Shown: positions 18,164 through 27,485, counted from the first letter of the stretch. The stretch: DNA of 64,000 bases from Prevotella sp. Rep29 (GCF_019551475.1 NZ_CP047159.1:434001-498000); one strand, 5' to 3'. Numbers and translations are program-made. Notes: generated by a model not told the origin, from the sequence alone.

Positions 18164-19333
18164 TTATAAGCGGTCGGGCAGTTGCTGATAGATTTTCAGG
18201 TTGAAATCTTTGGCTGTGGCATAGGTGTATTCCATGATTTCAGCTACCGTATGCTCGAAGACCACCCATTCCTTGTTGCGGATGAAGAAGTAGAGCTCGA
18301 CGGGCATTCCCGTGCTGGTAGCCTCGAGCTGTCGCACCATCAGGGTCATGTCCGCGTTCACGTCTTCGCGGCTGGCAAGGTATTTTTCCATGTATTGGCG
18401 GAAGAGCGTCATGTTGATGTCCCCTTCCTTTATTTCTTCCGGTTTGAAGTATTTCTTTTCAATCAGTTGCTGGCGCTGTTCGTCGGTGATGGGCGACAGG
18501 CTCCGGAAGTCGAAGAATATCTTGCGTTTCGCGCGTCTTCCGTCGCTCTCCTGCATGCCTATCCAGTTTTGGAAGGAGTCATCGACGAGCGTTTTTGGGG
18601 AGACGGTGACGATGGTATTGTCGAAGTTGCGTATCTTGACGGTGGTGAGTGTCATTTCCTCCACGGTGCCGTCGGCTCCGGCTTTTTCCACCGTAATCCA
18701 GTCGCCTTTGTGCAGCATCTCGTTGCTGGTGAGGCGGATACCTGCGACAAGTCCTTCAATGGTGTCTTTGAACACGAGCATGAGGATGGCTGAGGTGGCT
18801 CCCAGACCGGCGATGAGCGTTGCCGGACTCTTGTTGATGATGATGGAAACGACGGCGATGGTAGCCAGAAACATCAGGATGATTTTCAGTACGCCGCAGA
18901 ACGAGTGGAAGTATTGCTGCATCGATGAGCGCCGCTCGTCTTCCAGTTTCTTGAAAGAATCGATGAACACGACGATGGTGCGCACGGTCATGATGGTGAT
19001 GTAGATGGCGGTCAGTCGTGCCAGCACTTCGCGAACGACGGGATACTGGTAGAACACCATGGGCAACAGCTGCCATACGACGATGGCGGGCACGATGTTG
19101 CAGGCGGAGATGAGCACTTTTCTGTTGAAGAGCACCTGTGCCCATTTCACCTCTATCTTGTTGGTGATTTTGAGGATGAGCGGCACAATCAGTTTTCTGC
19201 AGAAAAGGGCTGCGAGCCATGCGAGGATGACGGCGATGATGACGAGCAGGATGTGACGCACGACGGGGACGGCATTGCCCGTAAGTCCCGACAGTTCAAG
19301 TATTTGTTCAACGAAGATTTTTATATTTTCCAT
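18164..19333 (-). CDS. Mechanosensitive channel of the MscS family
   Basis: A 389-aa membrane protein with about four to five N-terminal membrane segments. The MscS core follows: a glycine/alanine-rich pore helix (GLGATSAILMLVFKDTIEGLVAG) and a beta domain (NEMLHKGDWITVEKAGADGTVEEMTLTTVKIRNFDNTIVTVSPK). The C-terminal domain is alpha/beta. Such channels open on membrane tension and release osmolytes on osmotic downshift. The length and layout resemble the YbdG/MSCS-like branch. It lies 24 nt after dacB and is probably the last gene of that operon. Confidence 0.88.
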   Translation of the reverse strand: MENIKIFVEQILELSGLTGNAVPVVRHILLVIIAVILAWLAALFCRKLIVPLILKITNKIEVKWAQVLFNRKVLISACNIVPAIVVWQLLPMVFYQYPVVREVLARLTAIYITIMTVRTIVVFIDSFKKLEDERRSSMQQYFHSFCGVLKIILMFLATIAVVSIIINKSPATLIAGLGATSAILMLVFKDTIEGLVAGIRLTSNEMLHKGDWITVEKAGADGTVEEMTLTTVKIRNFDNTIVTVSPKTLVDDSFQNWIGMQESDGRRAKRKIFFDFRSLSPITDEQRQQLIEKKYFKPEEIKEGDINMTLFRQYMEKYLASREDVNADMTLMVRQLEATSTGMPVELYFFIRNKEWVVFEHTVAEIMEYTYATAKDFNLKIYQQLPDRL

Positions 19334-19357
19334 ATAGCTGGTTGGTTGGTTACTTGT

Positions 19358-20602
19358 TTAAGGTTCGCACATGGTGGCACACACGCGGTCTTGGAAATTC
19401 CTGCCCTTACTGGCGGCAGTGAGTCCGTTGTTCATGATTGAGAAGCAGAGCAGATGGCCGTTGGCTGCCGTGCAATAGCCGGCGAGACAGCTGACACCGG
19501 TCACCGTTCCCGTCTTTGCGTGGACATTGCCGGCTGCCGGTGTGCCCTGCATCCGTTTCTTGAGCGTCCCGTCCTCGCTGGCAATCGGCATGGAGGGGTA
19601 GAGGTGGTCGTAGATGTGGCGGTTCTCGTATGCGTATTTGAGGAATTTCATTTCGAGTTCGGGCGTGACGTAGTTGTAGAGCGACAGCCCGCTCCCGTCG
19701 GCGATGCGGTAGTCGTCGGTCTTGAGCCCGAGTTTAGTGATGAGTTTTTTCACGACCCCGGCAGCACTCTTGGCATTGGCGGGATGGGCTCCAGTGGTGG
19801 CACCCATCTGGTAGAACATGGCTTCGGCGTAGAGGTTGTCACTGTTTTTCATCATCGGGAGCAGGATTTGGTCCATCGTGTGGCTGCGAACGCAGATTTC
19901 CTGCACGTTCCTGGGTGCCCTCCCCTCCTCGGTAAATCCCACTATGTGAACACCTTCGCGGATGAGTTCGCGGCGGAATCGCCCGATGACGTCGTCCTTC
20001 TTGTTGATTTGCAGCGGCGACATCAGTGGGTTGCTGTCATCATCGTCCCAACACCAGCCTTCGCCCATCGGTTTGTCATCTTTCATCGACTTGTCGGCGA
20101 TGAGCTTTCCGGTGATGGTGTCGATGCCCATCTCTTTTATCCGTTGCACGAATGCACTGAGGTCTTCATTGCTGAATTGCGGGTCGAATCCTCCGATAAG
20201 ATAGAGATTGCCGTCGAGTGTCCTGTTGTCAAGTTTGCCTGTGTATGCCAGTTTCGTTTTGAAGAGGTGTGAGCCTCCAAGTCGGTCGAGCGCCGCCACG
20301 GCAGTAATCATCTTCATGGTCGATGCCGGTCGCATGAGTTGCCGCTCGTTGTGGCTGAAGATGATGGAGTCGGCAGTGAGGTCATAGACCATGATGCCGG
20401 CAAGCGACACCTCGAGCAGTTTGTCTTCGAGCAGTTTGTTGAGCTTCGTCTGCAGGTTTTGCGGCCATTCGGGCACGATGGAGTCAACAACGGCAGAGTC
20501 TTGTCGTGCAGACAGTTCGTTGTCGCGAACGTCCTGTGCCGATGTGGTGAGCGTGAGCGACAGGCAGAGGAGTAACAGGAAAAAGATGCTATGTCGTTTC
20601 AT
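19358..20602 (-). CDS. dacB: D-alanyl-D-alanine carboxypeptidase/endopeptidase (PBP4, peptidase S13)
   Basis: A 414-aa exported protein with an N-terminal signal peptide (MKRHSIFFLLLL...) and the S13 motifs STMK (in RPASTMKM), the SGLSLYN box and HAKTG. Class C penicillin-binding proteins of this type trim or cleave cross-links in periplasmic peptidoglycan. I chose the ATG at 20602, because the frame upstream overlaps the preceding gene and would bury the signal peptide. Its first 14 nt overlap the PH-domain gene, implying coupled translation. Confidence 0.9.
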   Translation of the reverse strand: MKRHSIFFLLLLCLSLTLTTSAQDVRDNELSARQDSAVVDSIVPEWPQNLQTKLNKLLEDKLLEVSLAGIMVYDLTADSIIFSHNERQLMRPASTMKMITAVAALDRLGGSHLFKTKLAYTGKLDNRTLDGNLYLIGGFDPQFSNEDLSAFVQRIKEMGIDTITGKLIADKSMKDDKPMGEGWCWDDDDSNPLMSPLQINKKDDVIGRFRRELIREGVHIVGFTEEGRAPRNVQEICVRSHTMDQILLPMMKNSDNLYAEAMFYQMGATTGAHPANAKSAAGVVKKLITKLGLKTDDYRIADGSGLSLYNYVTPELEMKFLKYAYENRHIYDHLYPSMPIASEDGTLKKRMQGTPAAGNVHAKTGTVTGVSCLAGYCTAANGHLLCFSIMNNGLTAASKGRNFQDRVCATMCEP

Positions 20603-20987
20603 GCTGTCGCTTTTTAAGTTCTTCCAGAAAGAGGGTTTCGTTGTCGGGCTGTATGGGTAGCAGCTTCCCGTTGCCATACTCCACAAGCAGGTATTTGCTG
20701 AATCCGAAGAGTACCCGGTGGGGAGTGACGCGTATGATTTTCTCAGTGGCAATCGTCTTTCTCCGGCTTCCCCGTCCGCTGTCGATAGCGAGTTTTCCGT
20801 CTTCCGTGAGTGTGTACGTCGTATGCAGAAGACGTTCAATGGAGATGGCTGCCAGCAAGAGCAGGATGATGCCGAAAAGGATGTTCCATCCCGTGCGCTG
20901 CCAGAAGAAATAGAAGCTTAGGAGCGCCAGTATGGCGATATAAAGAACAGAGGCGATGCCTATCTGTCGGCGAAATAATTTATTCAT
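20589..20987 (-). CDS. Small membrane protein with bacterial PH-like domain
   Basis: A 132-aa protein with two adjacent membrane helices (about residues 10-52), then a beta-rich domain (YTLTEDGKLAIDSGRG, EKIIRVTPHRVLFGFSKYLLVEYGNGKLLPIQP) that looks like a bacterial PH domain. Function is unknown. Start chosen at 20987; the upstream frame crosses the promoter box at 21008-21015. First gene of a likely operon with dacB and mscS. Confidence 0.7.
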   Translation of the reverse strand: MNKLFRRQIGIASVLYIAILALLSFYFFWQRTGWNILFGIILLLLAAISIERLLHTTYTLTEDGKLAIDSGRGSRRKTIATEKIIRVTPHRVLFGFSKYLLVEYGNGKLLPIQPDNETLFLEELKKRQHETT

Positions 20988-21007
20988 GTTTTGTTTGTTT
21001 TCGAGTA

Positions 21008-21015
21008 CAAAGTTA
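21008..21015 (-). promoter_or_regulatory. -7 box of the PH-domain/dacB/mscS operon
   Basis: Minus-strand TAACTTTG fits TAnnTTTG and lies 20 nt before the ATG at 20987, deciding that start. Confidence 0.65.
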
Positions 21016-21088
21016 CAAAAAAGGAATGAGAAACAAAGAATAATCACTCAAGAAATACGGATTTTGTGCGGTTTGCAAAAAGTCATTC

Positions 21089-21285
21089 AACCCCAATCGG
21101 GCATTAGAACGCAGTCAGATATTTTTGCGGTTATGTTCTGCTCTTCGTGTCATAGCGTTGTTTGCTTCGGCATCTGCCTTCAGCCTTCCTCTCACCGTAG
21201 CCCGCTACGCTTTCGAGAAAGGTTGAAGCCATCTGCACAAAGCAAACAACACGCTGAACACAAAGTCTAATGACCGATTTGGGTT
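21089..21285. mobile_element. MITE-like hairpin element, 197 bp
   Basis: Imperfect terminal inverted repeats: AACCCCAATCGGGCATTAGA at the left and TCTAATGACCGATTTGGGTT at 21266-21285. Inside is a long nested hairpin: GTTGTTTGCTT (21157-21167) pairs with AAGCAAACAAC (21240-21250), and the centre is GTAGCCCGCTACG. There is no coding capacity. It lies between the divergent PH-domain and ftcD promoters. It could also be a structured RNA or a bidirectional terminator-like insulator. I see no clear target-site duplication. Confidence 0.6.
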
Positions 21286-21312
21286 AAAAAGATGAGATTG
21301 TTGATGTTTTTT

Positions 21313-21343
21313 TTGGTTGTTAGATGAAATAATGATAATTTTG
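21313..21343 (+). promoter_or_regulatory. Promoter of the ftcD-hutU transcript
   Basis: A T-rich -33 region ending in TTGG near 21313 and a -7 box TAATTTTG at 21336-21343. Transcription would start near 21350, so the ATG at 21383 is the true ftcD start, not the in-frame codon at 21317. Confidence 0.7.
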
Positions 21344-21382
21344 CAGATTGAAAGGAAAAGACTAAAAAACAAAGATAAAATC

Positions 21383-23089
21383 ATGGCAAATCTAAAGAAA
21401 ATTGTAGAATGTGTTCCTAATTTCAGTGAGGGACGCAACATGGCGGTAATCAAGCAGATTACTGACGAGATTGAGAAAGTAAAAGGTATCAAACTTCTGG
21501 ATGTTGACCCGGGAGAGGCTACCAATCGCACGGTCGTCACTTTCGTCGGTGAGCCCGAGAATGTGGTGGAGGCGGCTTTCCGTGCAGTATGTAAAGCTGG
21601 ACAGTTGATAGATATGCGTCAGCATACCGGTGCCCATCCCCGTATGGGAGCCACCGATGTGTGTCCGCTCATCCCCGTGGCAGGCATCACGCTCGAAGAG
21701 TGTGCCGAACTGGCACGCAAGTTGGCAGAACGCATCGCCAACGAGTTGAACATTCCGTGCTATTGCTACGAGGCTGCGGCGTTGAAGCCAGAGCGTCAGA
21801 ACCTGGCTGTTTGTCGCGAAGGAGAGTATGAAGCGCTTGCCGACAAACTCGGAACGCCAGGTAAAGAGCCCGATTTCGGTGCCCGTGCTTTCGATGAAGG
21901 TGTGGCACGTACAGGCTGTACGGCTGTTGGCGCCCGCGACTTCCTGATTGCTGTCAACTACAATCTCAACACCACTTCTACACGTCGTGCCAATGCGATT
22001 GCTTTCGACGTTCGCGAGAAAGGTCGTCCGCAACGTGAGGGCGGTTCGCCCGTTGGCAAGCCGATGAAAGACGAGAACGGCAACACCATCATGATTCCCG
22101 GAACGCTGAAGTCAACGAAAGCGATTGGTTGGTTCATTGACGAGTATGGCATCGCCCAGGTATCGATGAACATTACCAATATCAATGTGACGCCGCTCCA
22201 CGTGGCGTTCGACGAGGTATGTCGCTGTGCACAGAATCGTGGCATTCGCGTGACGGGAACGGAAATCGTCGGTCTGATACCGAAACGCACGCTCATCGAA
22301 GCCGGAAAATATTTCTTGGAGAAGCAGAATCGCTCGGTGGGTATTCCGGAAGAGGATATCATCAACATCGCCATCCACTCGATGGGGCTTGACGACCTGA
22401 AACCGTTCAATCCGCGCGAGAAAGTAATCGAATTCTTGCTGGAAGATGAGAACAAGACAGCGAAACTGGTGGACCTCACCGTGAAGGGATTTGCTGAAGA
22501 GACGTCGCGCGAGAGCCCTGCTCCCGGTGGCGGCACGATTTCCGCTTACATGGGTGCACTGGGCGCTGCACTGGGAACGATGGTCGCTAACCTGTCGAGC
22601 CACAAGGCAGGATGGGACGCTCGTTGGAACGAATTCAGCCAGTGGGCAGACAAAGGTCAGGAGCTGATGACGGAGTTGCTGCACCTCGTAGATGAAGACA
22701 CGGAGGCCTTCAACCGCATCATGGCAGCCTTTGGAATGCCGAAGAAGACCGATGAGGAGAAGGAGGCGCGCTCGGCAGCCATTCAGGAGGCTACGCTCTA
22801 CGCCACGGAAGTGCCCCTGCAGACGATGAAGGCATCGTATAAGGCATTTGACATCTGCCGCGCGATGGCTGAAGAGGGCAATCCGAACAGCGTGAGTGAT
22901 GCCGGAGTAGGTGCGTTGGCAGCACGTGCGGCTGTTCTGGGCGCTGGTCTGAACGTGAAGATCAATGCCGGTTCGCTCAAGGATAAGGCTACCGCCGACA
23001 AACTGATTGGCGAGGCTAACGAACTGATAGTTAAGGCTAACGAGGCAGAGAAGGAAATCATTGCGATTGTGGAAAGCAAGTTGATTTGA
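21383..23089 (+). CDS. ftcD: Bifunctional glutamate formimidoyltransferase / formimidoyltetrahydrofolate cyclodeaminase
   Basis: A 568-aa fusion. Residues about 3-330 are the formiminotransferase, with VECVPNFSEGRN at the start and TGAHPRMGATDVCPL carrying the likely catalytic histidine. Residues about 360-565 are the cyclodeaminase (SPAPGGGTISAYMGALGAAL, SVSDAGVGALAARAA). It passes the formimino group from formiminoglutamate to tetrahydrofolate and then releases ammonia, the last step of histidine breakdown. The two-domain form resembles the animal FTCD enzyme; many bacteria use separate proteins. hutU follows 54 nt later. Confidence 0.94.
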   Translation: MANLKKIVECVPNFSEGRNMAVIKQITDEIEKVKGIKLLDVDPGEATNRTVVTFVGEPENVVEAAFRAVCKAGQLIDMRQHTGAHPRMGATDVCPLIPVAGITLEECAELARKLAERIANELNIPCYCYEAAALKPERQNLAVCREGEYEALADKLGTPGKEPDFGARAFDEGVARTGCTAVGARDFLIAVNYNLNTTSTRRANAIAFDVREKGRPQREGGSPVGKPMKDENGNTIMIPGTLKSTKAIGWFIDEYGIAQVSMNITNINVTPLHVAFDEVCRCAQNRGIRVTGTEIVGLIPKRTLIEAGKYFLEKQNRSVGIPEEDIINIAIHSMGLDDLKPFNPREKVIEFLLEDENKTAKLVDLTVKGFAEETSRESPAPGGGTISAYMGALGAALGTMVANLSSHKAGWDARWNEFSQWADKGQELMTELLHLVDEDTEAFNRIMAAFGMPKKTDEEKEARSAAIQEATLYATEVPLQTMKASYKAFDICRAMAEEGNPNSVSDAGVGALAARAAVLGAGLNVKINAGSLKDKATADKLIGEANELIVKANEAEKEIIAIVESKLI

Positions 23090-23143
23090 CGATTTTACCA
23101 ATTCACGATTGACGATTTCACAATATAAAAATAAGAATTGTAT

Positions 23144-25138
23144 ATGACAAACGAGGATTTTAAGAGAGAGATTATGCTCGGAATACCCGCAGAGTTGCCC
23201 GAGCCGAAAGCATACGATACGAACATCAACCATGCGCCGAAGCGCAAAGAGATATTGAACGAGGACGAGAAGCGGCTGGCGCTGCGCAATGCACTGCGTT
23301 ATTTCCCGAAGCATCTGCATGCGCAGTTGGCGCCCGAGTTTGCCGAGGAGTTGAAGACTTACGGCAGAATCTACATGTACCGCTATCGCCCGAGCTATGA
23401 GATGTATGCGCGTCCGATTGAGGATTACCCGCACAAGAGTCGTCAGGCGGCAGCCATCATGATGATGATTCAGAACAATCTGGACCCCCGCGTGGCGCAA
23501 CATCCACACGAGTTGATTACCTACGGAGGCAATGGTGCGGTGTTCCAGAACTGGGCGCAGTATCGGTTGGCGATGAAATACCTCAGCGAAATGACCGACG
23601 AGCAGACGCTGGTGATGTATAGCGGTCACCCGTTCGGACTGTTCCCCTCGCACAAGAATGCACCGCGCGTGGTGGTGACGAACGGCATGGTGATACCGAA
23701 CTATTCGAAGCCCGACGACTGGGAGCGCATGAACGCACTGGGCGTGAGCCAGTATGGTCAGATGACGGCAGGTTCATACATGTATATCGGTCCGCAGGGT
23801 ATCGTTCACGGTACGACCATCACGGTGCTGAACGCTGCGCGCAAGGTGGGCGGCGACAATATGAAACTCTTTGTGACGGCAGGTCTTGGCGGCATGAGCG
23901 GTGCTCAGCCGAAGGCGGGAAACATTGCCAAGGTGGTCAGCATCACTGCTGAAATCAATCCGAAGGCGGCGGAGAAGCGCTACGAGCAAGGCTGGGTTGA
24001 CGAGCTGCACTACGACCTGAACGAGCTGATTCCCGCAGTGCGCAAGGCGATTGATGAGCGTCGCGTGGTGTCGATGGCATACGTCGGCAACGTGGTGGAC
24101 CTCTGGGAGAAGCTTGCCGAGGAGCAGATGACCGTCGATTTGGGCAGCGACCAGACGTCACTGCACAACCCGTGGGCAGGCGGATATTATCCCGTCGGCT
24201 ACACGCTGGAAGAGAGCAACCGCATGATGGCGGAAGAACCCGAGCGCTTCAAGGAGGCTGTGCAGGCTTCGTTGCGCCGCCAGGTGGCTGCCATCAACAA
24301 GCTGACGGCGCGCGGCATGTACTTCTTCGACTACGGAAACGCGTTCCTGCTCGAATCGAGCCGCGCCGGAGCCGACATCATGAAGGACGGCAAGTTCCGC
24401 TATCCGTCATACGTGCAAGATATTATGGGTCCGATGTTCTTCGACTATGGCTTCGGACCGTTCCGCTGGGTGTGCACGTCGTGCGACCCGACCGACCTCG
24501 AAACGACCGACCGTCTGGCTGCCGAGGTGCTCGAGGAAATCCGGAAAGATGCTCCGGCAGACATCTGCGGGCAGATGGACGACAATATTCACTGGATTAA
24601 GGAGGCTGGACGGAACAAGCTCGTAGTCGGTTCTCAGGCACGCATCCTGTATGCCGACGCCGAAGGGCGTGCAAAGATTGCCCTTGCATTCAACGATGCC
24701 ATCAAGCGCGGCGAGCTGAAGGCACCCGTCGTGCTGGGACGCGACCACCACGACGTGAGCGGTACTGACTCGCCCTTCCGTGAGACGTCGAACATCTACG
24801 ACGGCTCGCAGTTCTGCGCCGACATGGCTGTGCAGAACGTCATCGGCGACTCCTTCCGCGGCGCGACGTGGGTGAGCATCCACAACGGCGGCGGTGTAGG
24901 CTGGGGCGAAGTCATCAACGGCGGCTTCGGAATGGTCATCGACGGTTCGGAAGACAGCGAGCGCCACATCCGCGAGATGCTCTTCTGGGACGTGAACAAC
25001 GGCATCACGCGCCGCGCATGGGCACGCAACAGCGGTTCCATTGACGCCATCAAGCGCGAGATGGCGCGCACGCCGGGCTTCACGGCGACGCTGCCCGAGC
25101 TGGTTGACGACGCCATCATCGACGGCATCCGCTTCTGA
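23144..25138 (+). CDS. hutU: Urocanate hydratase (urocanase)
   Basis: A 664-aa protein with the NAD-binding glycine-rich loop TAGLGGMSGAQPKAG near residue 246 and a cysteine region WVCTSCDPTD near 443-448, as expected for the catalytic site. It converts urocanate to imidazolonepropionate. It is longer than the ~550-aa proteobacterial enzyme, as is usual for the Bacteroidetes branch. I chose the ATG at 23144; a TTG six bases upstream is in frame. Probably co-transcribed with ftcD, and a strong hairpin follows. Confidence 0.95.
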   Translation: MTNEDFKREIMLGIPAELPEPKAYDTNINHAPKRKEILNEDEKRLALRNALRYFPKHLHAQLAPEFAEELKTYGRIYMYRYRPSYEMYARPIEDYPHKSRQAAAIMMMIQNNLDPRVAQHPHELITYGGNGAVFQNWAQYRLAMKYLSEMTDEQTLVMYSGHPFGLFPSHKNAPRVVVTNGMVIPNYSKPDDWERMNALGVSQYGQMTAGSYMYIGPQGIVHGTTITVLNAARKVGGDNMKLFVTAGLGGMSGAQPKAGNIAKVVSITAEINPKAAEKRYEQGWVDELHYDLNELIPAVRKAIDERRVVSMAYVGNVVDLWEKLAEEQMTVDLGSDQTSLHNPWAGGYYPVGYTLEESNRMMAEEPERFKEAVQASLRRQVAAINKLTARGMYFFDYGNAFLLESSRAGADIMKDGKFRYPSYVQDIMGPMFFDYGFGPFRWVCTSCDPTDLETTDRLAAEVLEEIRKDAPADICGQMDDNIHWIKEAGRNKLVVGSQARILYADAEGRAKIALAFNDAIKRGELKAPVVLGRDHHDVSGTDSPFRETSNIYDGSQFCADMAVQNVIGDSFRGATWVSIHNGGGVGWGEVINGGFGMVIDGSEDSERHIREMLFWDVNNGITRRAWARNSGSIDAIKREMARTPGFTATLPELVDDAIIDGIRF

Positions 25139-25184
25139 TAGCCACGCGCTGAAATACTCCGGGCAATGCGCTACGTTGCCCTCT

Positions 25185-25215
25185 GCGCCCCGCTGTGTTA
25201 CCCGCAGCGGGGCGC
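25185..25215 (+). terminator. Hairpin after hutU
   Basis: GCGCCCCGCTG (25185-25195) pairs with CAGCGGGGCGC (25205-25215) around a 9-nt loop. The T-run after it is weak, so termination is likely but not certain. Confidence 0.6.
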
Positions 25216-25297
25216 TGCGTTTATCGGTGCGCTCCGCTGTATTCAACGCAGCGCATAGCTCCCCTACACATTATTATATATAGGGGGAAAAAACGTC

Positions 25298-25338
25298 AGG
25301 CTTTCGTTTGGAGAATCCAAGTGAAAGCCTTATCTTTG
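25298..25338 (+). promoter_or_regulatory. hutH promoter with an overlapping inverted repeat
   Basis: -33 TTTG at 25307-25310 and -7 TATCTTTG at 25331-25338 with a 20-nt gap, a near-ideal Bacteroidetes promoter. AGGCTTTC (25298-25305) and GAAAGCCT (25323-25330) form an 8-bp inverted repeat that brackets the -33 box and abuts the -7 box. This is a candidate operator. hutH therefore appears to have its own control, separate from ftcD-hutU. Confidence 0.6.
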
Positions 25339-25374
25339 CAACTAAATTAGAAAAACAATAAAAGGAAAAATCAC

Positions 25375-26856
25375 ATGAAAACACATCAAATCAGTGCCGA
25401 ACATCTGTCGATTGAACGCATCGGAGAAATCATCAACGAAGGCTACAAACTTGAGCTTGGCAGCGACGCACGCCAGCGCATCACGCATTGCCGTGAATAT
25501 CTCGATCGCAAGATTGCCGAGTCGGAAGTGCCCATCTATGGTGTGACGACGGGTTTCGGCTCGCTCTGCAAAATCTCTATCAGCGAAGACCAATTGTCGC
25601 AACTGCAAATCAACCTTATGATGTCTCACGCCTGCGGCATCGGTGAGCGAGTGAGCAACGAGATTGTCAAAATCATGCTATTGCTCAAAATCCAGTCTCT
25701 CAGCTACGGCTATTCCGGTTCAAAACTCGACACGGTAGAGCGACTCATCGACTTCTTCAACAACGATATCTATCCCATCGTCTATCGTCAGGGTTCCGTA
25801 GGCGCATCCGGCGACCTCGTTCCGCTGGCACACCTCTGTCTGCCCTTGTGCGGACTGGGCGACGTAGAGTATCAAGGGAAGTGCATGAGCGGTGCTGAAG
25901 TAACGAAGATGATGGGGTGGGAACCCATTCGCCTCGCTTCGAAAGAAGGACTGGCGCTGCTCAACGGAACGCAAAATATGAGCGCACACGCCGTCTGGGC
26001 ACTCATCAAGGCAAAACGCCTCATCGACTGGGGAGACAGCATCGCTGCCATGTCGCTCGAAGCATACGACGGACGCATCGAACCGTTCACGCTCGCCGTG
26101 CATACCGTTCGTCCGCACAAAGGACAGATTGACACAGCCAACCGCATGCGCGAACTGCTCGAGGGAAGCCAACTCATCAAGCAGCCCAAAGTCAACGTGC
26201 AAGACCCATACTCATTCCGCTGCATCCCGCAAGTGCACGGAACGGTGAAAGACACCTACGACTACGTCAAGTCGGTGATTGATACCGAAATCAATTCGGC
26301 AACCGACAATCCGACCGTGTGTCCCGATGAAGACCTCATCATCTCAGCCGGCAACTTCCACGGCGAACCCATCGCACTGCCAATGGACTTCCTCTGCATC
26401 GCAATGAACGAACTGGGAAGCATCAGCGAACGCCGGACATACAAGCTCGTATCGGGCACCCGCGATCTGCCCAGCTTCCTCGTAGCCAAGCCTGGCGTGA
26501 ACAGCGGATTCATGATACCGCAATATACCGCAGCAGCCATCGCCAGCCAGAGCAAGACACTGTGCATGCCGGCATCGGCTGACACCATTCCGACCTCGCA
26601 GGGACAGGAAGACCACGTGTCGATGGGAGCCAATGCTGCTACAAAACTCGTGCAGGTTATCGACAACACCGAGCGCATCCTTGCTATCGAACTCTTCAAC
26701 GCCGCACAGGCACTCGAGTTCAGACGGCCGCTGAAGTCGTCGCCCGTCATCGAAAAGCTGCATGCCGACTATCGACAAGTAGTGCCGTTCATCGACGACG
26801 ACCAAATCATGTACCCGCACATCGCTGTATCGGTGAAATTCCTGCAGGAGCACTAA
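25375..26856 (+). CDS. hutH: Histidine ammonia-lyase
   Basis: A 493-aa member of the aromatic amino acid lyase family. The Ala144-Ser145-Gly146 triad (in GSVGASGDLVPLAHL) forms the MIO cofactor by self-cyclization. Other conserved stretches are YGVTTGFGS near residue 52 and ATDNPTV near 302. It removes ammonia from histidine to give urocanate, the substrate of HutU encoded just upstream. A near-perfect promoter precedes it and an intrinsic terminator follows. Confidence 0.95.
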   Translation: MKTHQISAEHLSIERIGEIINEGYKLELGSDARQRITHCREYLDRKIAESEVPIYGVTTGFGSLCKISISEDQLSQLQINLMMSHACGIGERVSNEIVKIMLLLKIQSLSYGYSGSKLDTVERLIDFFNNDIYPIVYRQGSVGASGDLVPLAHLCLPLCGLGDVEYQGKCMSGAEVTKMMGWEPIRLASKEGLALLNGTQNMSAHAVWALIKAKRLIDWGDSIAAMSLEAYDGRIEPFTLAVHTVRPHKGQIDTANRMRELLEGSQLIKQPKVNVQDPYSFRCIPQVHGTVKDTYDYVKSVIDTEINSATDNPTVCPDEDLIISAGNFHGEPIALPMDFLCIAMNELGSISERRTYKLVSGTRDLPSFLVAKPGVNSGFMIPQYTAAAIASQSKTLCMPASADTIPTSQGQEDHVSMGANAATKLVQVIDNTERILAIELFNAAQALEFRRPLKSSPVIEKLHADYRQVVPFIDDDQIMYPHIAVSVKFLQEH

Positions 26857-26882
26857 GAGGGAAACGTCATAGAAACGAATTG

Positions 26883-26920
26883 AAAGGGAAGCGGACTCAA
26901 AAACTCCGCTTCCCTTTTTT
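26883..26920 (+). terminator. Intrinsic terminator of hutH
   Basis: AAAGGGAAGCGGA pairs exactly with TCCGCTTCCCTTT (26905-26917) around a 9-nt loop, followed by Ts. Confidence 0.85.
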
Positions 26921-27015
26921 CGTTGTGGACTGTGCTGAGTGAATTCTTGCCATTCCATTTTGCGGACAGTTCTTCTCAGCTTCGCGCACAGTTCATCGGA
27001 GCTGTACACACAAAA

Positions 27016-27041
27016 ACTCCCTTGTCTCGCGACAGGGGAGT
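27016..27041. terminator. Second hairpin in the hutH-lipoprotein spacer
   Basis: ACTCCC-TTGTC pairs with GACAG-GGGAGT around TCGC. It is followed by an A-rich stretch on the plus strand and preceded by CAAAAA, so it would work best as a terminator on the minus strand. No gene is seen in the rest of 26921-27418, which is AT-rich. Confidence 0.5.
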
Positions 27042-27418
27042 CCTAAAAAATAAAAATACTCAAATAAAAAAGTGGAAAAAACGAAAATGTCCATGCTTCA
27101 CAGCACGAAACAAATCCTAGTAATAAATAAAAAAATTCATTCTTCAATTCCCCCCATCTTATGCAAGATAGAAAAGAATTTGTGCAAATGTAAAGATATT
27201 TCTTTTAATAGCCAAATTTTTTGGAAAAAAAATGATGAATTACCTTTATTTTTCTTGTTTACAATGTTTCAAACTGGAAAGAAAGCAGTCCGTTTGCTGT
27301 GAAAATGACATTTTGGAAGGATGAAACAGCAGGTGTCCTGATGAGTTTGGAAGTCGCGTTTTTGTGCTCGGAGCATATATGCATTGTTTCCTGAGTGCGA
27401 CGGTGTTGATTAAAACAG

Positions 27419-27455
27419 TACGACGGCTTTGTGCATGCAGCACAAAGCCGTCGTA
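27419..27455 (-). terminator. Intrinsic terminator of the rsmI-lipoprotein operon
   Basis: A 16-bp perfect stem, TACGACGGCTTTGTGC (27419-27434) with GCACAAAGCCGTCGTA (27440-27455), and a 5-nt loop. On the minus strand it is followed by CTGTTTTAA. It lies 30 nt after the stop of the lipoprotein gene. Confidence 0.85.
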
Positions 27456-27485
27456 TTCGGATGGGCTGAACTGTTTGTTGTTTTT

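Noticed and set aside
25375..26856. hutH considered as phenylalanine or tyrosine ammonia-lyase
   Set aside because: It lies directly downstream of hutU and ftcD, and length and motif positions fit histidine ammonia-lyase; the pathway context decides.
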